Positions 25,901 to 34,882 of a stretch of DNA of 64,000 bases are shown here, in pieces. The notes beneath the pieces were generated by a model. That model was not told the origin of the DNA. It saw nothing but the letters and a program-made list of their open reading frames with translations, and made no database searches. A program made the position numbers and the translations under genes. Every line of letters starts with the position of its first letter. The first letter of the stretch is position 1. The DNA comes from Oceanirhabdus sp. W0125-5 (GTDB taxonomy: Bacteria > Bacillota > Clostridia > Clostridiales > Clostridiaceae): contig NZ_CP115913.1 of assembly GCF_027938815.1 (NCBI RefSeq), forward strand, positions 3,444,001-3,508,000, read 5' to 3'.

Positions 25901-27867
25901 TTCTCTATTATCTGTGTTGTCATTGTAGGATCTTCAATCTTAAAGTTACTTACAATATCTATAAGAAGTTCTAAATCAGATGAAGTTTCATCCATCTTCT
26001 CAGTAAGTTCTTTACCTTCTTTAGATTTATTAACCATATCAATAGCAGATTGTAATTCTTGTACTTTATCAGCATAAATCTTAAGTCCTTCAGGCTGGAT
26101 TAAGAACTCAACGCACTTATTGGAGAATTCCTCATTTTTTTCTTTTACTCTTGTGTCAAGTGAATCAACAATCTCAAGGTCAGTGTATCTTAAATCCCTT
26201 AGGGAAACAATTTTCCCTCTAAGATTTCTTATTTCCGCCAATACCTTTACATATTCATCAACTGTATCAAAGGTTCCATACTCTAATTTTTTAAGTAGTT
26301 CCTCTGATTCATTTTTCACATCATCTATCTGCTTTTTAGTTGCGTTTTTTATTCTTACTACCTTTTCAAACTCACCAATTGCAAAAGATGATGTTTCTTT
26401 TATACGTAAAAGCACTTCTTTTAAATTATATGCTTCTTCTTTATCAATCCAAAAATAGGTATCAATTATTTGTTCTGATTCTTTTACAATATCAATGTAA
26501 ATACTCTGATATCCTTCACCTTTTTGAATCAGTTTGAATACAATCTTACAATCAGCCATACAGTTTACAATATCTTTATTACCAATATTAAATAAGATTG
26601 AATCGCTGTGACCTTCACTTACATAATTTTTCCCCACATAAGGTGTCTGCCATATCTGTATCATATGATTCTTTCTTGGTTCATTTTCATGTTTAAAAAC
26701 AATCATTTCACCATTATTGAAATGTGAATACCCGCTGCAGACAATTGGAGTATCTATTGTTTGCTCAATTATGTTATATGAATACACCAAGTATATTCCG
26801 CTATCTATGTTATAAAAAATATACTGATAATCTTCACCATTAGATGAGCTTATCATCTGATCAAATACTGAATCCTCACATGGAACATCAAATATTTTAT
26901 ATTCTCCACTTTGTAGATAATAACCTTTGGGGAAAATGAGACCATGATTCCCAGGTAAAAGCATACAAGTATCTTTAATCGAATCTATTCTTACAACATT
27001 CTTTAATTTGTTGTTAAAAACAAAGTACCTATAATCTTTTTCCTTATATGGTCGAATTTTTAGTATTACTATTTCACCTAGATCAGCATAGAATATTTCA
27101 GCATCATCAAGATTCTGATCCTTATCCTCTACATCTTCTGAATAAATACCCTTACCTACCTCAGTATTATCCTCAACTTTAATCGTTAAATCTCCATTGA
27201 GGGTTTCAACAAAGACCTTATCCTGAATTGAAACATGTGGGTAAAGACCACTTCGTTGATCATCACGTGTTGCTTTAACAAAATTGAACTCATTTTTATT
27301 AACGAACTTAACTTCATGTTCACTTCTACAGTCCACATACTTTAGCTTATCGCCTTCAATCAACCATTTAAATGCTTTAATATCAGTTGCATTCTTTCCT
27401 GTTTGAAAAATCATATAGAAATATGGTTCTATAATTGTAAACTTAGCGAAAAAGGTATTCTTATAATACTTATAGAGATCATCAAAATCTTTCAAAAACT
27501 GATCATCATTAATTAAGTCAAATGTCTGCTTCTGAAATGTATGATCTTTATATTTATATACAGAAAATACATCACTCAGTTCAACCTTGGATTTAAGACC
27601 TATATGGACATTGTATCCAAAAATAAAGTAATCATCTACAGGCGCCATATCTCTAGGTATACAATTATTCTCTGTTATAATTCTCTCGCTGCTAAGAAGC
27701 TTTGATTCAATTGAACCAAAGACTTCTTTTCTCACAGCATTAAGGCTTTCAACACGTTCCTTTAAGTCATCACCATGTTTTGTAAGACGATTTTTAATAA
27801 CCTCATATGTGCTATTTTCCATATCTTTATTTTTAATCTGTTTATCTTTATTCTCTTTAACACCCAA
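22936..27867 (-). CDS. Giant AAA+ ATPase (DUF3686-type, annotated DNA repair ATPase)
   Basis: A protein of 1643 residues with a TTG start behind GAGGTAGATAAAG. The N-terminal 500 residues look beta-rich, the family's DUF3686-type region. Residues about 500-830 are long heptad-rich coiled coils. A MoxR-like AAA+ domain lies at about 1270-1480: Walker A SPPGYGKTTL near 1290, Walker B NVMIYVDDIQH, sensor 1 VAVVMAGNPY and an arginine finger region near SNRADVYNLGDM. It starts 15 bases after the flotillin gene in the same operon. Such ATPases are annotated as DNA repair in databases without firm evidence; the linkage to a flotillin suggests a membrane-associated remodelling role. Confidence 0.85.
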   Translation of the reverse strand: MGVKENKDKQIKNKDMENSTYEVIKNRLTKHGDDLKERVESLNAVRKEVFGSIESKLLSSERIITENNCIPRDMAPVDDYFIFGYNVHIGLKSKVELSDVFSVYKYKDHTFQKQTFDLINDDQFLKDFDDLYKYYKNTFFAKFTIIEPYFYMIFQTGKNATDIKAFKWLIEGDKLKYVDCRSEHEVKFVNKNEFNFVKATRDDQRSGLYPHVSIQDKVFVETLNGDLTIKVEDNTEVGKGIYSEDVEDKDQNLDDAEIFYADLGEIVILKIRPYKEKDYRYFVFNNKLKNVVRIDSIKDTCMLLPGNHGLIFPKGYYLQSGEYKIFDVPCEDSVFDQMISSSNGEDYQYIFYNIDSGIYLVYSYNIIEQTIDTPIVCSGYSHFNNGEMIVFKHENEPRKNHMIQIWQTPYVGKNYVSEGHSDSILFNIGNKDIVNCMADCKIVFKLIQKGEGYQSIYIDIVKESEQIIDTYFWIDKEEAYNLKEVLLRIKETSSFAIGEFEKVVRIKNATKKQIDDVKNESEELLKKLEYGTFDTVDEYVKVLAEIRNLRGKIVSLRDLRYTDLEIVDSLDTRVKEKNEEFSNKCVEFLIQPEGLKIYADKVQELQSAIDMVNKSKEGKELTEKMDETSSDLELLIDIVSNFKIEDPTMTTQIIEKISSLFSLINNAKARLKTRVEEFSKSEMTTQFNSQMKLLSQAVVNYLDVSDTVEKCDQYLNKVMVQIQELEGKFAEFDEYVVKLSEKREELYNAFEGKKQSLLDKLNKRIVGLFNSSERIINGIANRVKGFNSIEEINGYLATDIMAEKVRDIISQLRELGDNVKADEISSRLKTLKEDTIRQLKDKQELYVGGENVLKLGKHHFSVNTKAIDLSMVQKDDGLYYHITGTDFWDKVVHEEINKYQHVFEQSIVSENVDVYRGEYLAYTIFKAARNKQFESLDILYSKTETQLVEIVQKFMESRYQEGYTKGVHDSDGAKILKTLLELHHNIDLLIYKSQVRALARLFWKRLVDSETKELLIVRLKELAKVSLYFNSSPNLDNYLPFIIEKLNNAYKDITFFDNKYIPAAAEYLCKEIMKGEEFVVSKEAKKIYDGFMNYLRDKNAIDQFSSSVKNSINDIEGVFYLIKEWVNAYRLDILDNSNLFEALDKEELSGVLDEVIVMLIENNATLGRVINVDTKVTINGLVGTHGVINGGKYTIAYTKFMHKLKHYSDFVVNDYLKFQNIKKELIQQFKDELHLDDFKPKVLSSFVRNKLIDKVYLPLIGDNLAKQIGVVGENKRTDLMGMLLLVSPPGYGKTTLMEYIASRLGIILVKINGPSLGHEVTSLDPGKANNTSARDELRKLNLALKMGNNVMIYVDDIQHCNPEFLQKFISLCDGQRKIEGVYNGVGQTYDLRGKKVAVVMAGNPYTESGEKFKIPDMLSNRADVYNLGDMLRENEEAFKLSYIENSLTSNPVLSKLSSRSQKDLYGLIEMAKGAERENVNFEGTYSIDELNEYITVIEKLFKVRDVVLKVNMEYIYSAAQADEYRNEPPFKLQGSYRNMNKIAEKVVSIMNDEELFEQILASYVNDSQTLTTGAEANMLKWKEIAGCLNSEEKERWDEIKKIFVKNKLVKGDDKIGQAVMVLSNLTENLEMIKDIMAKSKDIS

Positions 27868-27882
27868 CTTTATCTACCTCAT

Positions 27883-29901
27883 TTAATGTGTAGTTTCTAT
27901 CATATTTGCTGGTAAATTACCAACCCCAGCCTTATTAACAGTTTCTAATAACTTACCTAACATTGTCTTATCGGCACCATCAGCATCTTTCATCATTCTA
28001 TTAACAGCACCTGCTATTGATAGGTTCTTCAAATCTTCTGATGTTAAGTTAAATCTACTTGTTAACTCTTGTAATTGCTGCTTAAAGTACTCTGGATCTC
28101 CAGTAATAAATGTCTCTTTAATATCTGTAAGTACTTCACTATTATTTACTAGACGGTCAAAAGATTTACCTTGAGCAATTGAACCAATAATCTTATCAAA
28201 GAACATTGTCTCTCCACCAACAATATCAATCTTAGCTGATTTAAGAGCTTCTTTGATAACTGCAGCTTGAGATTCTGCGATATCCTTCTGAATGTTGATA
28301 TTTGCAAGTTCAATAGCCTTTTCTTTTTCAAGCTTAAGTTTGAACTCCTCGTGTCCTCTACCAACTTCATCAAGAGCCTTCATGCTCTCAGCTTTTTCTT
28401 TGATACCTTCTGCTTCTGCCATGTATTTCTTCTTCAAGATATCAGCTTCAACTGTACCCTCTTTCTCTTTTACTTCAACCATAGCAGCATCACCTTTAGC
28501 CTGAGCTAGTGATTTTGCTTCTATAACTTTTGATTCTGCAATACCACTTGTTGATTCCTCAAGAACTTTAGCATCAACAATAACTTTAATTGACTCAGCT
28601 TCTTTTTGTGAAGCCTTAAGTTTAGCATCAGCATCAATAACAGTTTTCTCTGCAATACGTTCAGCAGCTTCTTTTAAAGCTTCAGCAGTTTTAACTTTAA
28701 TGATACGCTCTTTCTCAGCCTCTTCTTCAGCTTTTTTAATAGCTACAGTTTTATAACGATCTGCCTCTGCAATTGCACGAGTATCTTTAATTCTCTCTTC
28801 TTCAACAACAGTATCCTTTTCAACTGCTACTCTTTCTCTTATAACTGCCTGAATATTTTTCTTTTCAACTTCTACTTCTTTTTCCTTTTCAATAACAGCA
28901 AGTTCAACTAACTTATCTTTCTCTGTTCTTTCAAGTAATCTCTTTCTATCAACTCTTTCAGTCTCAACTGCTTCTGTACTTTCTTTAGCTTTCAGAGCTA
29001 CAATTACTTGTCTCTCTTTATTTTGCTCTGCAATTTCTATTTCTTCATCAGATTTAACTCTTGCAAGCTCTGCTTTTAATCTCTCTTCCTGAGCTATTTT
29101 TTCTGCTTCTGCAGTTTCTCTAGAATTAATAATAGAAATTTCTCGTTTCTGTTTTGCTTCTGCCTCTGCATTTTGCTTTTCAAGTTCTAATATTGCCTCT
29201 CTTGCAGATACATCCTGCTGCTTTATAGTTTTCTCTCTTTCTCTCTCTATCTCATTAGCTAATATTCTCTGTTTTGCAGTAAGCTCAATAATTTTCTTAA
29301 CACCCTCTGCATCTAAGATATTATTTCTATTCAAAAGATCAACGTCAGTTTGTTCAAGATAATCAATTGCTGCATCATCCATAACATAACCATTTAGATC
29401 AGTTCCTATAATCTGAAGAATCTCATCTTTAAAAGTCTCTCTTTCAGTATACAACTGAACAAAATCAAATTTCTTACCAACTGTTTTTAAAGCTTCTGAG
29501 AATTTAGCATCGAAAAATTCCATCAAAGTAGTACGATCAGATGCCTTCTGACATCCTAAAAGCTGTGCAACTTTAAGTACGTCATCTCTTGTTTGATTTA
29601 CTCTAACGAAGAATGCAACCCTAATATCAGCTCTTAGATTGTCCTTACATATCAAACCATCCTTACCTTCTCTGGCAATCTCAACTCTTTTAACAGAAAT
29701 ATCCATAACCTCGTATTTATGCACGATTGGTATTACAAACATACCACCAAAGGATACCTTCTGTCCTCCAACACCATTTCTAATTATAACCTTACCCTGC
29801 TCTACCTTATGGTAGAATAAAGAAAACAATGCTAGGAATCCTATAAATACTGCAACTAATACAACAATACTAACTAATAGTATCTGAACCAAGTAATTCA
29901 T
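27883..29901 (-). CDS. Flotillin-like SPFH/band 7 protein (YqiK-like)
   Basis: A protein of 672 residues from ATG 29901 (MNYLVQILLVSIVVLV) behind GGAGGAG; 25 more codons upstream are open but lie in the preceding gene. It has one N-terminal membrane helix (4-28), an SPFH domain at about 40-230 (EQGKVIIRNGVGGQKVSFGG), a very long Glu/Ala/Lys-rich coiled coil at about 230-560 typical of flotillin stalks, and a C-terminal domain with ETMFFDKIIGSIAQGKSFD. Flotillins form rings or scaffolds in membrane microdomains. It lies between a YqiJ/NfeD partner and the giant ATPase, which supports a complex. Confidence 0.9.
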   Translation of the reverse strand: MNYLVQILLVSIVVLVAVFIGFLALFSLFYHKVEQGKVIIRNGVGGQKVSFGGMFVIPIVHKYEVMDISVKRVEIAREGKDGLICKDNLRADIRVAFFVRVNQTRDDVLKVAQLLGCQKASDRTTLMEFFDAKFSEALKTVGKKFDFVQLYTERETFKDEILQIIGTDLNGYVMDDAAIDYLEQTDVDLLNRNNILDAEGVKKIIELTAKQRILANEIEREREKTIKQQDVSAREAILELEKQNAEAEAKQKREISIINSRETAEAEKIAQEERLKAELARVKSDEEIEIAEQNKERQVIVALKAKESTEAVETERVDRKRLLERTEKDKLVELAVIEKEKEVEVEKKNIQAVIRERVAVEKDTVVEEERIKDTRAIAEADRYKTVAIKKAEEEAEKERIIKVKTAEALKEAAERIAEKTVIDADAKLKASQKEAESIKVIVDAKVLEESTSGIAESKVIEAKSLAQAKGDAAMVEVKEKEGTVEADILKKKYMAEAEGIKEKAESMKALDEVGRGHEEFKLKLEKEKAIELANINIQKDIAESQAAVIKEALKSAKIDIVGGETMFFDKIIGSIAQGKSFDRLVNNSEVLTDIKETFITGDPEYFKQQLQELTSRFNLTSEDLKNLSIAGAVNRMMKDADGADKTMLGKLLETVNKAGVGNLPANMIETTH

Positions 29902-30514
29902 TTTTCTTCTCCTCCATTTTAACAATATAATATATATTTTTATCAGTGTCTTTTCTGATAACAAATGCGACTTCACCTCTGTGGAATGACTCTTGAAGGA
30001 ATTCAGACTTCACATTTATAACTATTGAAGCTCCTTCTCTTTCAATTTCCGCTTGTCCCAATCGTCCATTTTCCACATCACACTTAAGTATGCATTGATG
30101 TTCAATTACTTCACTTCCTCTTTCCTCTTGAGCACTGCGGTCATTGAAAAGGCCCTTTAAAGGAATCGTTTCATACTTTGTAATAAACATACTAACCCCC
30201 AAGCCGGGCAGCAACAATACTGCATTCAATGGACCTCCAGGGGCTATTGGCAGATAATACATTAACATAGCTATTATCCAAAAATTTAAAATCAAAATAC
30301 TAAAGACCAGCATAAAAGGTACTTCTGCTAGATTTAAAAATGATAATACCGAATAGAATGGCCCTGAATTATCAACTCCATCTAAATCAAAATCTAGAAA
30401 ATCAAAACCTAATGCCCCGAAAATAACGCTGATCCAATAGAAAAATACTATTATCAACAACACAGTAGGAATAATATTTATTCCTGTAAAAGCATTTTTT
30501 AACAACTCAGTCAT
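29870..30514 (-). CDS. YqiJ/NfeD-like membrane protein
   Basis: A protein of 214 residues from ATG 30514 (MTELLKNAFTGINIIP) behind AAGGGGG; an earlier open frame to 30580 lacks a site. It has three or four membrane helices within residues 10-125, then a C-terminal OB-fold-like soluble domain at about 140-200 (ECILKCDVENG-type start, GQAEIEREGASIVINVKS), as in YqiJ and NfeD proteins. These are the standard partners of flotillins. Its end overlaps the flotillin start by 32 bases, so translation is coupled. Confidence 0.85.
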   Translation of the reverse strand: MTELLKNAFTGINIIPTVLLIIVFFYWISVIFGALGFDFLDFDLDGVDNSGPFYSVLSFLNLAEVPFMLVFSILILNFWIIAMLMYYLPIAPGGPLNAVLLLPGLGVSMFITKYETIPLKGLFNDRSAQEERGSEVIEHQCILKCDVENGRLGQAEIEREGASIVINVKSEFLQESFHRGEVAFVIRKDTDKNIYYIVKMEEKKNELLGSDTIS

Positions 30515-30876
30515 AACAACCCCCTTTTTCTTCGTCTTCACAACTCTGTCCTGGTATCTATCACTCCCATTCTCATTCATTCTCTTAACACACCTATGGA
30601 ATCTTCACTCATATGGAATGTTAGACCACAAATACCATTTAATAATTTTACTATAAATATATGTTATTATATCGAGGGGAAAATGTAAATAATAGAAGCT
30701 AAATATTCACAATATATAAATATTTAGTAAAACAAGAGTTTAATTATCATAAAATGAAAAACAATACTCTCTTGATTACCTAAAGTCAATTATGATAGAA
30801 TTGAAATATTGTAAAATAATATAATTAAGGAAATTTATTGTATTATTAAATATTTTGTTTTAGAGAGGTGGAAGTT

Positions 30877-31653
30877 ATGAGTGAATTTAAAGAAAGACTT
30901 TATAAATATTTCAGTATATTATTAATCGTACTTGGAATACTCAATATGGCTTATTGTTTATTTGGATTTTCTTTAGGATGGGGATTTTATTTGGGATTAA
31001 AGCTATTCGTATTTATAGGTATAGTTTTCATAACTCATGGATTATTAAGACTATTTAATAAAAAATATAAAAAGAACTTACTAAACAAAATTGTAACATT
31101 TGGTATAAGTTTATTTATTGTTTCTTTTGTAATTATTCAATGTATGATAAGTTATCAAGGTGACAAGAACAATCTTAGTGATATGGATTATGTAATAATT
31201 CTGGGAACTCAAGTGATTGGAGACAGACCTGGATTAGAATTAAAGAACAGATTAGATAAGGCTATAAGAATTATAAATGACAATCAGAGTTGTAAGATAA
31301 TTGTTTGCGGAGGAACTGGTTATAACCAAAAGTTTTCAGAAGCTTATGTAATGAAAAAATATCTTATTGAAAAAGGCATAGATAATGATAGAATTTTGAA
31401 AGAAGAGAAATCAACTAATACATATGAAAATATTAAAAACGCTAATGATATTATTAGAAATATTGACAATAGGGATAATATAAAAGTTGGTGTGTGCAGT
31501 AATGACTATCATGTCTATCGTGGAAAGATAATTTCTAAAAAATTTGAATTAAATCCAGTAGGAATATATGCAAAAACGCCTTTGTATATTATACCCAATC
31601 ACCGTATGAGAGAGTATTGTTCAATTTTATATTATTGGTTGTTTCTTCGTTGA
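30877..31653 (+). CDS. YdcF/ElyC-type DUF218 membrane protein
   Basis: A protein of 258 residues from ATG 30877 behind GAGAGGTGG. Two or three membrane helices occupy residues 10-90, then a DUF218 domain (about 105-245). Its typical motifs are DYVIILGTQV, IIVCGGTGYNQKFSEAYVMKKYL and an ESTNTYENI-type stretch (here EKSTNTYENIKNA), followed by VCSNDYHVYRG. DUF218 proteins include ElyC and SanA of cell-envelope maintenance; the chemistry is uncertain. It stands alone, transcribed away from the flotillin operon. Confidence 0.85.
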   Translation: MSEFKERLYKYFSILLIVLGILNMAYCLFGFSLGWGFYLGLKLFVFIGIVFITHGLLRLFNKKYKKNLLNKIVTFGISLFIVSFVIIQCMISYQGDKNNLSDMDYVIILGTQVIGDRPGLELKNRLDKAIRIINDNQSCKIIVCGGTGYNQKFSEAYVMKKYLIEKGIDNDRILKEEKSTNTYENIKNANDIIRNIDNRDNIKVGVCSNDYHVYRGKIISKKFELNPVGIYAKTPLYIIPNHRMREYCSILYYWLFLR

Positions 31654-31715
31654 AGAATCAACCTCTTAGATGTATTTTGATTTATATGTTACTATATTGA
31701 ATAATGAGGTGATAA

Positions 31716-31778
31716 TTGTTTATTCTTATTTATGGATTAACTATGACAACTATTGTGATTAGACATATACTTTTTTAA
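31716..31778 (+). CDS. Possible 20-residue hydrophobic peptide
   Basis: TTG at 31716 lies directly behind GAGGTGATAA and opens a 20-residue frame, FILIYGLTMTTIVIRHILF after the start residue. The frame ends inside a hairpin (AGACATAT ... ATATGTCT, about 31761-31797) followed by CCCTTTTA. A strong site, a hydrophobic peptide and a terminator resemble a type I toxin-like unit or a leader peptide, but the length is very short and I cannot exclude chance. Confidence 0.25.
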   Translation: MFILIYGLTMTTIVIRHILF

Positions 31779-31809
31779 TGTACAAGCATATGTCTATCCC
31801 TTTTATAAG

Positions 31810-32040
31810 TTATGATTCTGCACAATTCTGATCTTCACTCTTATCATTCCTAAGATCATCATAACACTCTTTACAATAAATTAACCATGCTCCAAAACAT
31901 TCTATATAATAACACTCTTCTGTTACGTTATTGCAATTATCACATCTTTCCAATTTATTCACCACCCATACTTTACACATTAAAACCTTCATCTGTTCCA
32001 GTAGTATGCTGCCATCCATATGTCTTCTACTACTTTTCAT
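31810..32040 (-). CDS. Small protein with zinc-ribbon-like cysteines
   Basis: Up to 76 residues; the start at 32040 overlaps the end of the preceding gene by 11 bases. A later ATG, giving MCKVWVVNKLERCDNC and onward, is also possible because GAAGG precedes it. The conserved part is RCDNCNNVTEECYYIECFGAWLIYCKECYDD, two CxxC pairs about 20 residues apart, as in treble-clef or zinc-ribbon knuckles. No family name is recognised. It is probably co-transcribed with the 195-residue gene upstream. Confidence 0.55.
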   Translation of the reverse strand: MKSSRRHMDGSILLEQMKVLMCKVWVVNKLERCDNCNNVTEECYYIECFGAWLIYCKECYDDLRNDKSEDQNCAES

Positions 32041-32617
32041 CTTTTGATACTCTTATAAATAAGTTATTGCCATCTAAATTTGCCAATAATACCTCAACTT
32101 GTTCATTTGTTAAATCAAAACAATATATTTCAGTTCCAAAATGTGATGATATAAATTGGTACTTTTTCTCATCAAGATCACTAAAAAAAGAAAAATTAAA
32201 CCAACTTAATGATTCCACGTTTTCTTCAAACTTCTTTACGATGTAGTTGATTAGCTTTTCATTTCTTTCTATAATAAATTCTGTCTGATTTGAGTATTTC
32301 TCTTCTTCAATTATTGTAAAAAGACTCCTTATCTCATCATCAAGAGTAGGATTATTCCATGTTCCAAGTCCTATATATTCAGCTGATGCTTGCTTAATAT
32401 TAAAGAATGCCATCCAATACCTTAAAATTAGATGTCTATTCTCAAGATTATTACCTTCCACTTGAATCTGATATCTAGAGTTAGATTCAAGTTTTTCCTC
32501 AACTATAATTATTGGACAGTTTTTATGATTTAACTTCAATTCAATTGCTTTATTTTGTTCACTATAAAATTCCTTCGTAGGATCTAAATATATTCGATTA
32601 TCAATCAATTGTGGCAT
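32030..32617 (-). CDS. Hypothetical protein, 195 residues
   Basis: Starts MPQLIDNRIYLDPTKEFYSE at 32617; AAAGGAG lies 12 bases upstream, a little far. An open frame to 32674 has no better site. It is acidic and soluble. The middle (YWMAFFNIKQASAEYIGLGTWNNP) is hydrophobic but not a membrane helix. It ends with alternating strands (FGTEIYCFDLTNEQVEVLLANLDG). I do not recognise a family. It overlaps the cysteine-rich small gene downstream. Confidence 0.6.
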   Translation of the reverse strand: MPQLIDNRIYLDPTKEFYSEQNKAIELKLNHKNCPIIIVEEKLESNSRYQIQVEGNNLENRHLILRYWMAFFNIKQASAEYIGLGTWNNPTLDDEIRSLFTIIEEEKYSNQTEFIIERNEKLINYIVKKFEENVESLSWFNFSFFSDLDEKKYQFISSHFGTEIYCFDLTNEQVEVLLANLDGNNLFIRVSKDEK

Positions 32618-32702
32618 GTCTATGCATCTCCTTTTAGATAAATTGTGGTTAAAATAAGTATATACATTTATCAAAATTACATATTATACTTATAATTTCA
32701 CA

Positions 32703-33194
32703 CTATTTTAACTTGTATATAGACATTATAATTTCGGAATTGTTGGCAGTATTGTCTGTGTATGAGGCAATCCACAATTCCTCATCCATAGAATACAGAT
32801 AGAAATTGATTTTTTCATTCTGTTCGTTATATATGCTATATTTGTATCTTTCTTTATATTCAGATATAGATATATTTCCCCAAGAAGAATCCCATACAGA
32901 GTCATTAAATGCCTGTACTAATTCATCATCCATTTTATTTCTTTTATAAGTGAGTTTCGAGATTTCATAATGATTTTCAGAAGAAACTGCCTTGAAACTA
33001 TCTTTATTAATCGTATAAACAGTTCCTTTCATTTTTTTATTTAAATAGTCTTTTGATGATGAACTTAAGGGTGAAAGATAAACAATACTATCAAATTCAT
33101 ACTTTCCTGAAATAGCTAAATCATTATCTTTACTGCACCCTATAAGAGAACTTACGAAGAAAAACAATAATGATAGTAAAATGATTTTTTTCAT
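32703..33194 (-). CDS. Lipoprotein of unknown function
   Basis: A protein of 163 residues with a clear lipoprotein signal peptide: MKKIILLSLLFFFVSSLIGC, with lipobox LIGC and the lipidated cysteine at residue 20. It should sit on the outer face of the membrane. The mature part has a beta-rich look (GKYEFDSIVYLS, KGTVYTINKDSFKAVS) and no recognised domain. Its start follows GGGAGG. The gene before it also encodes a membrane-anchored extracytoplasmic protein, and the two may belong together. Confidence 0.7.
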   Translation of the reverse strand: MKKIILLSLLFFFVSSLIGCSKDNDLAISGKYEFDSIVYLSPLSSSSKDYLNKKMKGTVYTINKDSFKAVSSENHYEISKLTYKRNKMDDELVQAFNDSVWDSSWGNISISEYKERYKYSIYNEQNEKINFYLYSMDEELWIASYTDNTANNSEIIMSIYKLK

Positions 33195-33270
33195 ATTTGA
33201 CCTCCCATATAATTTGTTAAAATGAATAAATATATTTCTAATAGATTAACTATTTTTTAATACTCCCCTA

Positions 33271-33969
33271 TTACATCTCCTCAATAAGTTTACCAAACTT
33301 ATTAAAAATGAAGGTTGTTCTACTTAAATCTCCCCCACACTCCAACATATCTGTTTCAAAATTTATATGTGGTGATTCATAATAGTTACCTCTAGTCCAA
33401 GTAATTTTTTCTGATTTTAAATCTAAAATATATTGATTAGAATCTTCAATTCCTTCATCAATCAAAACAAAATTAGACTCATTAAAAGGCAGTGCTATTA
33501 TAAATCTTACTTTTTTACTGCTACTCTTAGAAATGAAAAACTCTTGAATGTACTTCTTATATTCTTCATTTATTGGAACTTTGTATTTAATCCATCCAAA
33601 CTCATTATCAATTTTAGTGTATATATACTCTTCATTTTGTGTAAATAAGTATTTCCCATACTTGATTGTAGTATCCTCTAAATAAACTGTTTTACTCTTT
33701 TCTGAAAACTCTTTATCTTTGTTATATGCTTCTTCTAAATGACTACATTCAAAAAATGGACTATCTTTAGATTTCATAAATTTATAATTTCCACTTTTTA
33801 AATTCAGTTCAAATCTCATCATATCTTCATTGTATGTTGAATAGTCAATGGTTTTATCAGCTTTGCTTGTACCTGATTTGTTTACCATCATGATATTATT
33901 TATAAATAATATAGCCCCTACTAAGATTATTAGAAAACTAATCATCACTTTCTTTTTATTTTTTCTCAT
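33271..33969 (-). CDS. Membrane-anchored extracytoplasmic protein of unknown function
   Basis: A protein of 232 residues with an N-terminal anchor or signal sequence (KKVMISFLIILVGAILFINN, residues about 6-25) after a basic start. The remainder is hydrophilic and beta-rich, with a C-terminal half reading KKVRFIIALPFNESNFVLID and an end near GGDLSRTTFIFNKFGKLIEEM that resembles proteins storing a last-value string. No family is recognised. AAGGAGG precedes the start. It lies 76 bases upstream of the lipoprotein gene on the same strand. Confidence 0.6.
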   Translation of the reverse strand: MRKNKKKVMISFLIILVGAILFINNIMMVNKSGTSKADKTIDYSTYNEDMMRFELNLKSGNYKFMKSKDSPFFECSHLEEAYNKDKEFSEKSKTVYLEDTTIKYGKYLFTQNEEYIYTKIDNEFGWIKYKVPINEEYKKYIQEFFISKSSSKKVRFIIALPFNESNFVLIDEGIEDSNQYILDLKSEKITWTRGNYYESPHINFETDMLECGGDLSRTTFIFNKFGKLIEEM

Positions 33970-34225
33970 TTATTTTCCTCCTTGATGTGATTCATACTTC
34001 TTATATTCTTAAATTCATTTATAAATATCTAGTTGGTATATTTTTTTAAAGTAACAATTATTGCTTATTACATTTCATGTATTAAGATAATTAAACTTTC
34101 TATACTAAATATAAATTATATTTTTATGCAACACAATACAAATATGTAATAAATTATATATTTTACTCCACAGTAGGATCTTGTACTTGTTGTAATGACT
34201 ATGGATTCTTTTAAATAATGTTTTG

Positions 34226-34405
34226 GTTTACATTATTTTAGTTGACATAATCTAGAATATGTAAATATTGCTCAAAATAGTATTTCTAAATAAAATAAAT
34301 CTGACATCCCCAAGATATCAGATTTATACTCTGTATTCATTTCCCATCTTTCATTAAATATATTCTCAAGGTCGTAGTTCTTTATTCTCCTCGTTATTCC
34401 ATCTT
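34226..34405 (-). repeat. Dispersed repeat, copy C (site, hairpin and gene 3' end)
   Basis: GTTTACATTATTTTA, then GTTGACATA-N8-TATGTAAAT (34241-34266), then a hairpin AAATCTGACATC ... GATATCAGATTT (34298-34325). From 34326 to about 34405 the sequence matches the last 20-25 codons of the 71-residue gene at the right end of the window (minus strand). The rest of the 33970-34408 gap is AT-rich. Confidence 0.8.
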
Positions 34406-34408
34406 GCT

Positions 34409-34771
34409 CTAGCAATTACCTTTCACATAATGTGTTGAATATGCTTCTTCAATATTTCTTATTCCAGATTTAGAAAATCTAAGTCTCTGCTTAGCTCCTT
34501 TTCCCCATTTCATATAGACAGTTTTAGAATTCTTTAATTTATTTTCTTTTGCATAATTTCTTAACACCTTCATAATTAAACTTAATTTACTTAAATTAGT
34601 ATGGCAAACTCTTTCTAAGTAATCAACTTTACCTTTTCTCCAGTCTTCATAGCCTTTTTTTGATAGCACTTCTATTTCCATTAACACATCTACAGGAGCT
34701 GAATATCCTTTTTCATTGATTAATCTATTTACCGCAGCAATTACTTTCTTTTTCAGTTTATCATTATTCAT
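34409..34771 (-). CDS. Hypothetical basic protein, 120 residues
   Basis: Starts MNNDKLKKKVIAAVNRLINE behind AGAAGGG. It is helical and basic with a conserved-looking core (GYSAPVDVLMEIEVLSKKGYEDWRKGKVDYLERVC, split into blocks here: PVDVLMEIEVL, YEDWRKGKVDYLERVC) and a lysine/arginine-rich end (WGKGAKQRLRFSKSG). I have a sense that similar proteins are widespread in Clostridia, but I know no name or function. Copy C of the dispersed repeat abuts its 3' end. Confidence 0.65.
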   Translation of the reverse strand: MNNDKLKKKVIAAVNRLINEKGYSAPVDVLMEIEVLSKKGYEDWRKGKVDYLERVCHTNLSKLSLIMKVLRNYAKENKLKNSKTVYMKWGKGAKQRLRFSKSGIRNIEEAYSTHYVKGNC

Positions 34772-34882
34772 TTTTAACCCTTCTCTTTCATTAATACAGA
34801 ATTAATCTTTAAAGCAATTTTTTAACTTTTCCAGCTTTTATTATTCCTTTATAATTAATCTTTAAACGTCTTCTATATTAAC

